DNA of 51,366 nt from an uncultured Acetobacteraceae bacterium. Lineage in GTDB: Bacteria > Pseudomonadota > Alphaproteobacteria > Acetobacterales > Acetobacteraceae. The stretch is from the NCBI GenBank assembly GCA_903924985.1, contig CAIYDT010000243.1:1-51366 (forward strand). Direction: 5' to 3'. Positions 7,679 through 16,512 of this stretch are shown one piece after another. The notes beneath the pieces were generated by a model. That model made no database searches. It was not told the origin of the DNA and saw only the letters and a program-made list of their open reading frames with translations. Numbering within the stretch: position 1 is the stretch's first letter; each line of letters starts with the position of its first letter. The position numbers were made by a program, and so were the translations under genes.

Positions 7679-8926
7679 TTAGGAAGCGGGCCGCTTCATC
7701 TTGCAGCTGGTCGGCAGCGTCAGGTCCGCCCCGGTCAACTTGGCTTCCGACTTCCAGCCAAGGCCGGTCTTTTCCGCGTCGTATTTCACGCCCTTGGTGA
7801 ACATAGCCTCATGCAACGGGCTGAGCAGCTGATGGTCGGACGCACGCATTTCGTTGTCCTCACCCATCAGGTCCTTAACCTTGAGGCCTTCCAGCGCCAG
7901 CGCCACCTTCAGCGCGTCGGTCGATCCGGCTTTGTTGATCGCCGCCGTCAGCATGTCGAACATCACGACATAATCCAGCGGGATGAAATTGAAATTGGCC
8001 CGTGACTGGAAGCCGTTGACGAATTTCTCGGCCGCGGCGTTGTGCTCCTCGACCGGCACGTTGTCATGGAACTCCATGACCGAGGTCAGCCGGTTCTCGC
8101 CGGCAGGGCCGATCGAGGTCGGACCGCCCGGCTGGTGCGCCAGGAAGGCGTCGTAGCGGATATTCAGACCGGCGTCGTTGCCCGCCTTCAAGAGCAGGTT
8201 CATGTCGCGATCATAGTTGGACGTGATCAGCGATTGCGCGCCGGACGCCTTCACCTTGGCGATATAGGGGGTGAAATCCTGCACCTTGCCGAATGGCACC
8301 AGCTCGTCGCCCACCACCTTGATGTCAGGCCGGTATTCCGCCAGGTATTTCCGTGTCGCCTTCTGCACCGACTGGCCGAACAAATAGTCCTGGTTCACCA
8401 GATAGGCGCTCTTCACCGTCGCCGGCAGGGTCTTGATGCGGGCCACCGCGCGTTGATCGACGTTGGCGGTGAACCGGAAATGCCAGAAGTCGCACTGCTC
8501 GTTGGTCAGTTCCGTCGCCAGCGCGCCGCAGTTCATATACAGGATGCGGTGGTCTGGATTGCGCGCGTTGTACTTGGACACGCCGTCGATCATCGCCGCG
8601 CCGACGTTGGACCCGACGCAGTGCATCACGAAGGGGATGTTCTGGTCGGTGATGGATTTCAGCGCGATCAGCGCCTCGGCCGGCTGCAACTTGGAATCGA
8701 ACGGCACCAGCTCGTATTTTTTGCCGAGCGGGCCGCCTTTGGCATTGGCGAGTTCGACGACATAGGAAAAGACTTTCAGGAAATTGTCGCCGGTGGCGGC
8801 GAACGGACCGGACAATGGATCGACATAACCGATCTTGATTGTGTCCTCGGCAACAGCTTGTTGGCCGCAGAGCGCGGCGAACGACAGCATAGCGGCGGCA
8901 AGCACGCGGCGCAGGATCGTCATCAT
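7679..8926 (-). CDS. livK: LIV-type periplasmic substrate-binding protein (left importer)
   Basis: A 415-residue type I periplasmic binding protein. A Sec signal peptide (RRVLAAAMLSFAALCGQQAVA) is followed by a likely cleavage before EDTIKIGYVDPLSGPFAATG, the start of the mature Leu/Ile/Val-binding fold. Four cysteines are visible in the mature protein, three of them between about residues 100 and 165. GGGAGGG lies just upstream of ATG 8926 on the coding strand. It heads the left operon and is divergent from the binding protein of the right importer. The two binding proteins are clearly dissimilar, so different ligands are likely. Confidence 0.88.
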   Translation of the reverse strand: MMTILRRVLAAAMLSFAALCGQQAVAEDTIKIGYVDPLSGPFAATGDNFLKVFSYVVELANAKGGPLGKKYELVPFDSKLQPAEALIALKSITDQNIPFVMHCVGSNVGAAMIDGVSKYNARNPDHRILYMNCGALATELTNEQCDFWHFRFTANVDQRAVARIKTLPATVKSAYLVNQDYLFGQSVQKATRKYLAEYRPDIKVVGDELVPFGKVQDFTPYIAKVKASGAQSLITSNYDRDMNLLLKAGNDAGLNIRYDAFLAHQPGGPTSIGPAGENRLTSVMEFHDNVPVEEHNAAAEKFVNGFQSRANFNFIPLDYVVMFDMLTAAINKAGSTDALKVALALEGLKVKDLMGEDNEMRASDHQLLSPLHEAMFTKGVKYDAEKTGLGWKSEAKLTGADLTLPTSCKMKRPAS

Positions 8927-9081
8927 CGTCCCTCCCAGGGATCGTAGTTTGCCCTGAACACTAGGCAGCGCCTGAAAGGCGAGTCAATGCGCCCTACTCT
9001 CCGGTAGCCATCCGCCGGGAAGTCGGCTTAAATGCCACCAACCCGGACAACCGGGGCACGCCTGGGACCAAGGAGACCACC

Positions 9082-10239
9082 ATGACCCGCAACCTGATTA
9101 TGCCGCGCCGCACCGTGCTGGCCGGCGCCGCCGCAAGCCTTACCGCCCCCTTCATCGTGCGCGCGCAGGGTAAGGAGCCGATCAAGATCGGCAACGCCAT
9201 GCCCATGACAGGCTCCCAGGCGGGCTACGGCAACGACTTCATTCAGGCCATGCGCATGGGAATCGCGGATGTGAACGCCGCTGGCGGCATCGCCGGGCGT
9301 CCGGTCGAACTCATCGCCCTCGACACCCAGGCCGAACCCCAGCTCGGTATCAACGCAGTCAACCGCTTCATTGGAGTGGACAAATTGCCGATGTTCTTCA
9401 CCGCCTGGTCCCCCGTGGTGAAAGCCGTCGCACCGATCGCCAACCGGGAAAGCGTGCTGGAGATCAACTGCGGTGCCAACTCCCCCGAAATCGCCAACCT
9501 CGGCGACTACGTCTACACCGCCTTCCCGCTGGCCGAAGTCGATGTCATCAAGCTGGCGAAATACACCTTCACCACCCTAGGCAAGAAGCGCGCGGCGGTG
9601 CTGTACATCAACAACGATACCGGCATCGACGCGGCGAAACTCTACCGGGATACCTTCGTTGCCGCCGGGGGGCAGGTCGTGGCCTTCGAGGCCTACGACC
9701 CAAAAGCCACCGAATTCACCGGCATGCTGCTGAAAACGCGCGCCGCCAACCCCGACATGGTGCACATCCATGGCCTGATCACCGACATCCCCCAGGTCAT
9801 CGCGCAGATGCGCCAACTCGGACTGACGCAGCGCGTATCCAGCTACTCCGCCGCCTACAACAACAAGCTGCTGGAGCAGCTCGGCACCGCGGCCGAGGGT
9901 TTGATCGTTACCTCCCTCGCCCCCGGTGTGGCCGACAACCCCAAGGTTGCGCCGTATATCGAGCGCTGGAAGAAGGAAATCGGCCGGGTGCCGAACGGGC
10001 TGCCGTACACCCAGTACCAGTACGACATGGTCTATCTGGTCAAGGCGCTGTACGAGCACCTGGACAAGAAGGGGACCCCGGCCACGGGCACATCCCTGCG
10101 AGAGGCTTTGCTGGCGGTGCGGGAATTCGACCTACCGCTGACCGGCAAGATGATCATCGAGGGGCACCGGGTCGACAAAACCGTCTATCTGCTCACGGTG
10201 GAAAAAGGCACCTTCGTACCGCTGGCGACGCTGACCTGA
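9082..10239 (+). CDS. livK: LIV-type periplasmic substrate-binding protein (right importer)
   Basis: A 385-residue type I periplasmic binding protein. The N-terminus MPRRTVLAGAAASLTAPFIV with AQGKEPIKIGNAMPMTGS looks like a twin-arginine signal (RRTVLAG), unlike the Sec signal of the neighbouring binding protein. The rest is the Peripla_BP_6 fold. It opens the rightward operon livK-livH-livM-livG-livF-racemase, with hyuAB following in the same direction. AAGGAG lies about eight bases before ATG 9082. The 155 bases between the two binding proteins must hold both promoters; a CGCCT/AGGCG hairpin is visible there. Confidence 0.88.
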   Translation: MTRNLIMPRRTVLAGAAASLTAPFIVRAQGKEPIKIGNAMPMTGSQAGYGNDFIQAMRMGIADVNAAGGIAGRPVELIALDTQAEPQLGINAVNRFIGVDKLPMFFTAWSPVVKAVAPIANRESVLEINCGANSPEIANLGDYVYTAFPLAEVDVIKLAKYTFTTLGKKRAAVLYINNDTGIDAAKLYRDTFVAAGGQVVAFEAYDPKATEFTGMLLKTRAANPDMVHIHGLITDIPQVIAQMRQLGLTQRVSSYSAAYNNKLLEQLGTAAEGLIVTSLAPGVADNPKVAPYIERWKKEIGRVPNGLPYTQYQYDMVYLVKALYEHLDKKGTPATGTSLREALLAVREFDLPLTGKMIIEGHRVDKTVYLLTVEKGTFVPLATLT

Positions 10240-10249
10240 GTTCCCAATC

Positions 10250-11140
10250 GTGTTCGAGCCGATCATCCTGGCGCAGATCCTCTGGACGGGGATCGCGACC
10301 TCGGCACCATATGTGCTGCTCACCGTCGGATTCGCCCTGACTCTGAAGGTCACCGGACTGTGGAACTTCGCCCAGTCCGGGCAGATGGCGATTGCCTTCT
10401 ATGCCATGTTTTTCGCCCTGAACGCCCTGGCGCTGCCGCTGGTCGCGGCGGTGGCGCTGGCAGTAGCGCTGACCGCCGGCAGCGCGGTGCTGATCGAGGT
10501 CTACGGCCTGCAAGTCCTGCGCGAGCGGCAATCCGGCAACCTGATGTTTTTCATTTTTACCCTGATCCTATCGGAATTCGTAATCTACGTGATCACGTTG
10601 ATGTTCGGCACCGAACCGGAAACACTGTACAAAAGCATCCTGTCTCCTGTTGAAATCATCGGCGGCATCGCCGTCAGCGAATGGGACAAGCTTGGCGTTG
10701 CCATGACCGTGGCCGCCTTGGCGGCGCTGTACGCGTTCATGCGCTACACCAAGGAGGGCCAGTTCCTGGCGGCCGTGTCCGATAACGCCAAACTGGCGGA
10801 GCTCTATGGCATCTCCGCCCAGCGCGCCTATCGCGTGGTCGCGGTGATCGCGGCGCTGTTCATCGTCGCGGCGATGTATCTGATCGGATCGCACGGCGGG
10901 ATCGTGCCGAATACGCCCCTGGAGCTGGTGTTGTCCGCGGTCATCGGCACCCTGCTCGGCGGCATCGGACGGGTCTTCGCCGCCGCCTGGGCATCGATTT
11001 TCCTGGCGTTGATCCAGAGTTTTTCGATCCTGTTCATCGGGTCCCGCTGGCAGAACCTGCTTCTTTACGGATTTCTGTTCGCGACCATTCTGCTGTTCCC
11101 GCGTGGGGTTCGCATGCCCAGAATGAGGTTGGCACGCTGA
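10250..11140 (+). CDS. livH: LIV-type ABC importer permease (LivH-like)
   Basis: A 296-residue membrane permease with about eight hydrophobic segments. LWNFAQSGQMAIAFYAMFF replaces the 'NFAHG' motif of typical LivH. The coupling region is VIGTLLGGIGRVFAAAWAS, and LLFPRGVRMP ends the protein. It starts with GTG 10250, ten bases after livK. Its stop and the ATG of livM share one base (TGATG at 11138-11142), so the two permeases are probably made in matched amounts. Confidence 0.88.
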   Translation: MFEPIILAQILWTGIATSAPYVLLTVGFALTLKVTGLWNFAQSGQMAIAFYAMFFALNALALPLVAAVALAVALTAGSAVLIEVYGLQVLRERQSGNLMFFIFTLILSEFVIYVITLMFGTEPETLYKSILSPVEIIGGIAVSEWDKLGVAMTVAALAALYAFMRYTKEGQFLAAVSDNAKLAELYGISAQRAYRVVAVIAALFIVAAMYLIGSHGGIVPNTPLELVLSAVIGTLLGGIGRVFAAAWASIFLALIQSFSILFIGSRWQNLLLYGFLFATILLFPRGVRMPRMRLAR

Positions 11141-12003
11141 TGGATTATCTGGTCACCCTCGCCATCCTGATTGCCATCTACGTCATCCTGGCCGCCAGCT
11201 ATAATCTGGTAATCGGCTACGGGGGACTGTCCACTGTCGCGCACCCGATTTTTTTCGCCATCGGCGCCTACACCACCGGCCTGTTATCGATCCACGTGCC
11301 GGAAATTCCGGCCTTCGGAAACGTGCTGCTGGGGGTTGGGGCGGCCGTCGTAGCGTCCGTACTGCTGGCCGGATCGTCGCTACGTGTCTCCGGCGATTAC
11401 CTGCTGATCGCCAGCCTCGGCTTCCAGCTCGGCTTGCTGCAACTCATTCGCAATCTGGAGTTCATGGGCGGCCCCGGCGGGTTGTCCGCCATTCCCAGTA
11501 CCATCGTCGGACCGATGCGCGGGCCGCTGTTCCTGCTGATCTGTGCCGCCACTGGTTTGGCCTGCGTGTTCGTCATACGCGCCATTGTCAACGGTCCGTA
11601 CGGCCGAGCGATCAGTGCGATGCGGGATGAGGAACTGGCCTTCACCGCGTTGGGCCGCAACGCCATGAGCATGAAGATCGCCATCTTCGCCATCGGATGC
11701 GGCATGGCCGGCGGGGCGGGCGGGCTGTACGCATATTATTTCCAGTATATCAGCCCGGATCAATTCGAAGTTCTCGCCTCCGCCGCCATCCTGACCATGG
11801 TGGTGCTCGGCGGCATGGGGACCGCCTTCGGGCCGGTGGTGGGCGCGGTGCTGCTGCTGGCCATTCCGCAGGCGATCACCTTTCTGCATTTGCCACCCGG
11901 CATCATGGCGCCGATGCAGGGAATCATCTTCACCGTGCTGGTCTTGCTGTTCCTGTTCCTGCGCCCGGCCGGCATCCTGGGCTCGAAGGGGCGCCCGATA
12001 TGA
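11140..12003 (+). CDS. livM: LIV-type ABC importer permease (LivM-like)
   Basis: A 287-residue permease with AASYNLVIGYGGLSTVAHPIF near residue 20 (the 'NLxxGxxGxxSxxHA' region of LivM), the coupling segment VVLGGMGTAFGPVVGAVLLL, and RPAGILGSKG near the C-terminus. It is shorter than the left LivM and has no C-terminal extension. The stop overlaps livG by four bases (ATGA at 12000-12003). Confidence 0.88.
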   Translation: MDYLVTLAILIAIYVILAASYNLVIGYGGLSTVAHPIFFAIGAYTTGLLSIHVPEIPAFGNVLLGVGAAVVASVLLAGSSLRVSGDYLLIASLGFQLGLLQLIRNLEFMGGPGGLSAIPSTIVGPMRGPLFLLICAATGLACVFVIRAIVNGPYGRAISAMRDEELAFTALGRNAMSMKIAIFAIGCGMAGGAGGLYAYYFQYISPDQFEVLASAAILTMVVLGGMGTAFGPVVGAVLLLAIPQAITFLHLPPGIMAPMQGIIFTVLVLLFLFLRPAGILGSKGRPI

Positions 12004-12758
12004 CCGAGATCCTGCGCGTCGAGGGCCTGCAAAAGCGATTCGGCGGTATCGTCGTGTCCGACAACGTGCATCTGACCATTGCGTCTGGGGAGATCCTGGG
12101 CCTGATCGGGCCGAACGGCGCGGGGAAGACCTCGCTGTTCAACCTGATTTCCGGGGTTCTGCGGCCCGACGCGGGGTCGATTTTCCTGAACGGGCAAAAG
12201 ATCGACAGCGCACCGTTATACAAGCGCGCCCGCATGGGAATCGCCCGCACCTGGCAGAACATGCTGCTGTTCCGCACCATGACGGTGCTGGACAATCTGA
12301 TGGTGGGCCCTCGGGATTACCTGGGCGAATCCGTGATGCGCCTGGCCTTCGGCCGATCGGGCGTGCGGGCGGCGGAGGCCGCGATGCGGGAGCGTGCCAT
12401 GGGCATCCTGACCCGCATGGGACTGGAACAAGCTGTCGGCAGCCTGGTCGTCGATCTTCCGTTCGGACAGCAGAAATTGATCGGCCTGGCGCGCACCCTG
12501 ATGAACGACGGCGACCTGCTGCTGCTGGACGAACCGATGGCCGGAGTCGAAGGCGCAGCCTACGAAACCATGCAGCGCGTCGTACGGCAGGAGGCCGAGT
12601 CCGGCCGAGCGGTGTGCGTAGTGGAACATAATGTTTCGTTCATCCGGGATTTGTGCTCGCGCGCTGTATTCATGGCGCAGGGCAAAATCCTACAGGATGG
12701 TACGGTGGAGGAGCTGATCGCCAGCTCCGTCCTGACCGAACTCTATTTCGGGGTTTGA
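12000..12758 (+). CDS. livG: LIV-type ABC importer ATPase (LivG-like)
   Basis: A 252-residue ATPase with Walker A GPNGAGKTS, Walker B LLLLDEPMAGV and a switch His in CVVEHN. The signature is LPFGQQKLIG, which keeps the Gly-Gln pair but has Pro-Phe in place of Ser-Gly. Start ATG 12000 lies in the livM stop. Upstream ATGs of the same frame fall inside livM and do not encode ABC sequence. Confidence 0.9.
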   Translation: MTEILRVEGLQKRFGGIVVSDNVHLTIASGEILGLIGPNGAGKTSLFNLISGVLRPDAGSIFLNGQKIDSAPLYKRARMGIARTWQNMLLFRTMTVLDNLMVGPRDYLGESVMRLAFGRSGVRAAEAAMRERAMGILTRMGLEQAVGSLVVDLPFGQQKLIGLARTLMNDGDLLLLDEPMAGVEGAAYETMQRVVRQEAESGRAVCVVEHNVSFIRDLCSRAVFMAQGKILQDGTVEELIASSVLTELYFGV

Positions 12759-12764
12759 GGCGCG

Positions 12765-13448
12765 ATGCTGTCCTACACAGGGGTTTCGGCAGGCTACGCG
12801 GGTGTCCCGGTGCTGCGTGATATTTCTTTCAGCGTCGCGGAGGGCGAGGCTGTGGCAGTGTTCGGCCATAACGGGGCGGGCAAGACGACGATGCTCCGCT
12901 GCGCTGTCGGGGACGTTTCGGAGGTATCAGGTTCGGTTACGTATCGCGGCGAGGCCATCGTCCCCGGAGCCGTCTTCCGCAACACCAGACGCGGCATCGG
13001 CTTCGTACCCCAAGGACACAACGTCTTTCGCGAATTGTCGGTACGCCAGAACCTGACGATCTCCGGCCTGCATCACCCTGACTCGCGCGTTGAGGATATT
13101 TACGCGCTGTTCCCCATCCTGCTTGAACGCGGCAAGCAGCCGGCTGGGTCCCTTAGCGGTGGCCAACAGCAAATCCTCGCGCTGGGCATGGCGCTGATGA
13201 CGAAGCCCAGCATTCTGCTGTTGGATGAACCTTCCACCGGTCTGGCACCGATCGTCGTGCGCGACGTGATGGCGAGCCTGACGAAAATCAACAAGAATAC
13301 CGGCACCACCGTGGTGATCGTCGAGCAGAATATCCCCGCGACCCTGGCCATCGTGTCACGCGCCATCGTGGTAAAAGCAGGGCGCGTGGTATTTGACGGC
13401 GCCAGCAAGGAACTGGAGCGGAAAGAAGACTTGTGGGGCTGGTTCTGA
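12765..13448 (+). CDS. livF: LIV-type ABC importer ATPase (LivF-like)
   Basis: A 227-residue ATPase with Walker A GHNGAGKTT, signature LSGGQQQIL, Walker B LLLDEPSTGL and the LivF-typical VIVEQN switch region. All catalytic motifs are canonical, unlike the LivF of the left importer. It begins six bases after livG. The next gene, a racemase-family protein, starts 14 bases after its stop with its own AGGAGA, so it is likely in the same transcript. Confidence 0.9.
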   Translation: MLSYTGVSAGYAGVPVLRDISFSVAEGEAVAVFGHNGAGKTTMLRCAVGDVSEVSGSVTYRGEAIVPGAVFRNTRRGIGFVPQGHNVFRELSVRQNLTISGLHHPDSRVEDIYALFPILLERGKQPAGSLSGGQQQILALGMALMTKPSILLLDEPSTGLAPIVVRDVMASLTKINKNTGTTVVIVEQNIPATLAIVSRAIVVKAGRVVFDGASKELERKEDLWGWF

Positions 13449-13462
13449 ACAGGAGATTCGAC

Positions 13463-14275
13463 ATGGGTATGCGCATCTGGCACCAGAGCTTCACCGTCTT
13501 GGAAGACCTTCCCGGCTACCCTGAGGCGATCCGCGAGCACGCCGCCAAGGTGCTGCGCCTCGATACCGAAATCGTGCTGCACGGCCAGGCGCGGGGCACC
13601 TACCCAACCAATTACCCCGGCAACGACATCGGCTACGCCTACACCTACTGGATCCACGGCAACCAGTGGATCGCCGCCGGCCGCGCCGCCGAACAGCAGG
13701 GTTTCGACGCGTACGCCATGTGCACACTGCCAAACCCGATGCTGCGGGAGGCGCGTTCCATGCTCGACATCCCCGTCATCGGCATGGGCGAAACCTGCTG
13801 CCACCTGGCCACCATGTTCGGCCAGCGTTTCGCGATCATGCTGTTCATCGACCGCATGATCCCGCTGTACCAGGAGCAAATCCGGGCTTACGGGCTGACG
13901 GATCGTTGTGCTGGCGTTGTGGCGTCCGGCTTGGGCTTCGGCGGCGTGCTCGAAGCTTACACAAATCCGGGAAAAGCCATCGAGCAATTCCAGGAAGCCG
14001 CCCGCAAGGTCATCAAGGAAACCGGCGCGGATGTGATCATTCCAGGAGAGGTGCCGCTAAACCTGTTGATGGCACGCAACGGTATCTCTCGCGTGGATGA
14101 CGTGCCCATTATCGACGGCCTGGGCAGCACGCTGAAAATGGCCGAGCTGATGGTGGATTTGCAACGCGCCACGGGGATCAAGCACAGTCGGCACGGGTTC
14201 TTCAATTCGGTATCAAGCGAGGAGCGGGTGGAGCAGGTGGGACAGTTTTACGGGGTAGATCGTGTGAAGTTTTAA
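13463..14275 (+). CDS. Asp/Glu/hydantoin racemase-family protein, second Cys replaced by Glu
   Basis: A 270-residue protein. The first catalytic Cys region, AMCTLPNPMLREAR (Cys87), matches the 'ACFxDPGLxxAR' pattern of hydantoin racemases. The second, normally 'LGCAGM', reads DVIIPGEVPLN, with Glu196 at the Cys position. A two-base Cys/Cys racemisation is therefore unlikely. A decarboxylase, isomerase or Cys/Glu mechanism is possible. ATG 13463 is preceded by AGGAGA. It sits between an importer and hyuAB, the classic place for a hydantoin racemase, and probably processes the imported compound. Confidence 0.75.
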   Translation: MGMRIWHQSFTVLEDLPGYPEAIREHAAKVLRLDTEIVLHGQARGTYPTNYPGNDIGYAYTYWIHGNQWIAAGRAAEQQGFDAYAMCTLPNPMLREARSMLDIPVIGMGETCCHLATMFGQRFAIMLFIDRMIPLYQEQIRAYGLTDRCAGVVASGLGFGGVLEAYTNPGKAIEQFQEAARKVIKETGADVIIPGEVPLNLLMARNGISRVDDVPIIDGLGSTLKMAELMVDLQRATGIKHSRHGFFNSVSSEERVEQVGQFYGVDRVKF

Positions 14276-14292
14276 GCAATGCCTTGTAATAT

Positions 14293-14377
14293 CGTCATGG
14301 TCGGACTTGACCCGACCACCTCCACAATCACCGGCCGGTGCTAATGGCGGTCCTCGGGTCAAGCCCCGGGGATGACG
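14293..14377. repeat. Pair of CGTCAT-edge palindromic repeats in inverted orientation
   Basis: The left copy runs from CGTCATGG (14293) with stem GGTCGG/CCGACC (14299-14304, 14312-14317). The right copy is read on the other strand from CGTCATCCCCGGGG (14377 leftward) with GCTTGACCCGAGG. Together they form an inverted pair 85 bases long between the racemase-like gene and hyuA. Confidence 0.55.
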
Positions 14378-14401
14378 GAGTTTGGAGGCGCGGGAACACC
14401 A

Positions 14402-14518
14402 ATGGCCGGAATAGAAACAGACATTATCATTATCGGCGCCGCCTATATGACCGGCTCCGCTTGCGTCAAAGCCACGATCCGCGGCCATGTCGCCGGACGG
14501 ACGGCGGCATGCGCATGA
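14402..14518 (+). pseudogene. 38-codon frame resembling the N-terminus of an FAD/NAD-binding oxidoreductase
   Basis: ATG 14402 opens a frame ending at TGA 14516-14518, four bases into hyuA. It reads MAGIETDIIIIGAAYMTGSA, then CVKATIRGH. The stretch DIIIIGA-x-x-x-G-S-A with RGH about 15 residues on is what one sees at the dinucleotide-binding start of flavoproteins. It could be a decayed flavoenzyme start or a leader peptide coupled to hyuA. Too short for certainty. Confidence 0.3.
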
Positions 14519-16512
14519 CGTACGAAATCGGCATCGATATCGGGGGAACCTTCACCGACGTCGTATGCCGGGCCGACGACGGATCGGTGCGCATTGCCAA
14601 AGTCCCGACCACGCGCGGCGATCCATCCCGAGCGGTACTGACGGCGCTGGAGACGGCCCGCAACGAATGGGGCGTTTCGCCGTTGGAAATTACACGATTT
14701 ACGCACGGCACCACCGTCGCTACCAACGCGGTGCTGGAGCGCAAGGGCGCCCGCATCGGGTTGATCGCCACGGAAGGTTTCAAGGACGTTCTGGAAATCG
14801 GCCGCCAGATGCGCCACCAGATGTACGATCTGGTGCTGAAACCCGAAACGCCCGTGTTCCTGGCGCCCGGCCGCTACCGCAAGGAAGTGCGCGAGCGCCT
14901 GGACGCTTCCGGCAACGTTCTCATACCGCTTGACGAGGACAGCGTCCGCCAGGCCATCGCGGAGCTGATCGCGCTGGACGTGAAAGCCATCGCCGTCAGC
15001 CTGGTATTCTCCTTCCTCGATCCCACGCACGAACGCCGTATCCGCGACCTGATTCCCCGCGACATCCCGGTGTCTCTGTCATCCGACGTCGACCCAGCCT
15101 TCCGAGAATACGAGCGCACCTGCGTCACCGCGTTCGATGCCTATATCAAACCTGTGGTTGCCGATTACCTCGCCAACCTGGAGGCTGGGCTCGCAACAGC
15201 CGGCGTCACCGTCCCTCTGCAAGTGATGCAGTCCCGGGGCGGGCTGGCATCGTCCGCCATCGCTCGGCAACGCCCCGTCCGCCTGTTCCTTTCCGGCCCC
15301 GCCGCAGGGGTGGTTGGCGGTCTCGAAGCCGGAAAATCGGCGGGATTTAAAGACCTGATTACCGTCGATATCGGCGGCACGTCCTGCGACATCGCTTTGA
15401 TCACCGGCGGCGAACCCCTGATCCGGGGCGAGGGTCTGATCGACGGCTATACCGTCCGCGTCCCCATGGTCGACGTCACCGCCATCGGCGCCGGAGGCGG
15501 ATCGATCGCCTGGCTCGACGGCGCGGGATCTCTGCGCGTCGGCCCGCACTCCGCCGGTTCCGAACCCGGCCCCGCCTGCTACGGCCGAGGCGGCACGCAA
15601 CCGACGGTCACCGACGCCTCCGTCGTCCTAGGCTACATCGACCCGGCGAACTTCGCGGGCGGCACCTTGCAACTTCAACCGGACCTCTCCCACGCCGCCA
15701 TCCGCACCGTCATCGCCGAACCCCTCGGTCTCACCGTCGAGGAAGCCGCGCTCGGCATCCACCGCGTGCTGAACGCACAAATGGCGGAGGCCATCCGTCT
15801 GGTCTCCATCGGCCGAGGCATCGATCCGCGTGGCTATGCGTTGCTGCCGTTAGGCGGAGGCGGCCCGATGCACGCCTGCGCACTGGCCGAGGAACTGGGT
15901 ATTTCATCGATTGTCATCCCCCCGCACCCCGGTGTTCTCTCCGCCGCCGGCTTGTTGGGGGCGCCCGTAGAGCATGAAATCGCGGCCGCCTTCCCCACGC
16001 CGCTGGCAAAGCTGGACGAAACGTCGATGGCAAAAGCCCTGCGGGACCTGGACACACGCTGCGGCGCCCTGATGGCCGAGGAAGGTGTCAACGACACCGA
16101 AGTCCGGCACTTCGCCGACGTCTGCTACATCGGGCAGTCGTATCACCTGGAAGTGCCGCTTACCGGCGACATCTACGATGCGTTCTTAAAGGCCCATGCC
16201 CGCGTCTACGGCCACGCCACACAGGTCCCCGCCAAAATCGTTAATTTGCGCACCGTGCATCGTTCCCGTACTGGCACCGTTGCCGCCGGAACCACCGAAC
16301 ACAAGCAACCCCGCCCAACCACCACCCGCCCTATCCGCGTTGCCAGCGGAACAGTCCAAGCCGCGATCTGGCACCGTGACACCTTCACGGAAAAAACAAC
16401 CATCCCCGGCCCCGCCATCGTCGAGCAATCCGACACCACCACCCTGGTCGAACCGGGCTGGACCGCCCGCCTCACGCAAGGCAACGCATTGCTGCTGGAG
16501 CGAACCGCATGA
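14515..16512 (+). CDS. hyuA: Hydantoinase/5-oxoprolinase-type subunit A
   Basis: A 665-residue ATP-dependent amidohydrolase subunit. The N-terminal GIDIGGTFTDVV (phosphate 1 motif of the actin-like ATPase fold), FTHGTTVATNAVLER near residue 62, and TVDIGGTSCDIALI near 283 are diagnostic. The C-terminal domain ends in PGPAIVEQSDTTTLVEPG. HyuA works with HyuB in ATP-driven ring opening of hydantoins, 5-oxoproline or related compounds in the cytoplasm; acetone carboxylase subunits are relatives. The ATG could be 14509 or 14515. The stop overlaps hyuB by four bases. Confidence 0.9.
   Translation: MTYEIGIDIGGTFTDVVCRADDGSVRIAKVPTTRGDPSRAVLTALETARNEWGVSPLEITRFTHGTTVATNAVLERKGARIGLIATEGFKDVLEIGRQMRHQMYDLVLKPETPVFLAPGRYRKEVRERLDASGNVLIPLDEDSVRQAIAELIALDVKAIAVSLVFSFLDPTHERRIRDLIPRDIPVSLSSDVDPAFREYERTCVTAFDAYIKPVVADYLANLEAGLATAGVTVPLQVMQSRGGLASSAIARQRPVRLFLSGPAAGVVGGLEAGKSAGFKDLITVDIGGTSCDIALITGGEPLIRGEGLIDGYTVRVPMVDVTAIGAGGGSIAWLDGAGSLRVGPHSAGSEPGPACYGRGGTQPTVTDASVVLGYIDPANFAGGTLQLQPDLSHAAIRTVIAEPLGLTVEEAALGIHRVLNAQMAEAIRLVSIGRGIDPRGYALLPLGGGGPMHACALAEELGISSIVIPPHPGVLSAAGLLGAPVEHEIAAAFPTPLAKLDETSMAKALRDLDTRCGALMAEEGVNDTEVRHFADVCYIGQSYHLEVPLTGDIYDAFLKAHARVYGHATQVPAKIVNLRTVHRSRTGTVAAGTTEHKQPRPTTTRPIRVASGTVQAAIWHRDTFTEKTTIPGPAIVEQSDTTTLVEPGWTARLTQGNALLLERTA

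Noticed and set aside
3609..14377. CGTCAT palindromes as a CRISPR array
   Set aside because: Copies are single or paired, thousands of bases apart, with no regular spacers and no cas genes.
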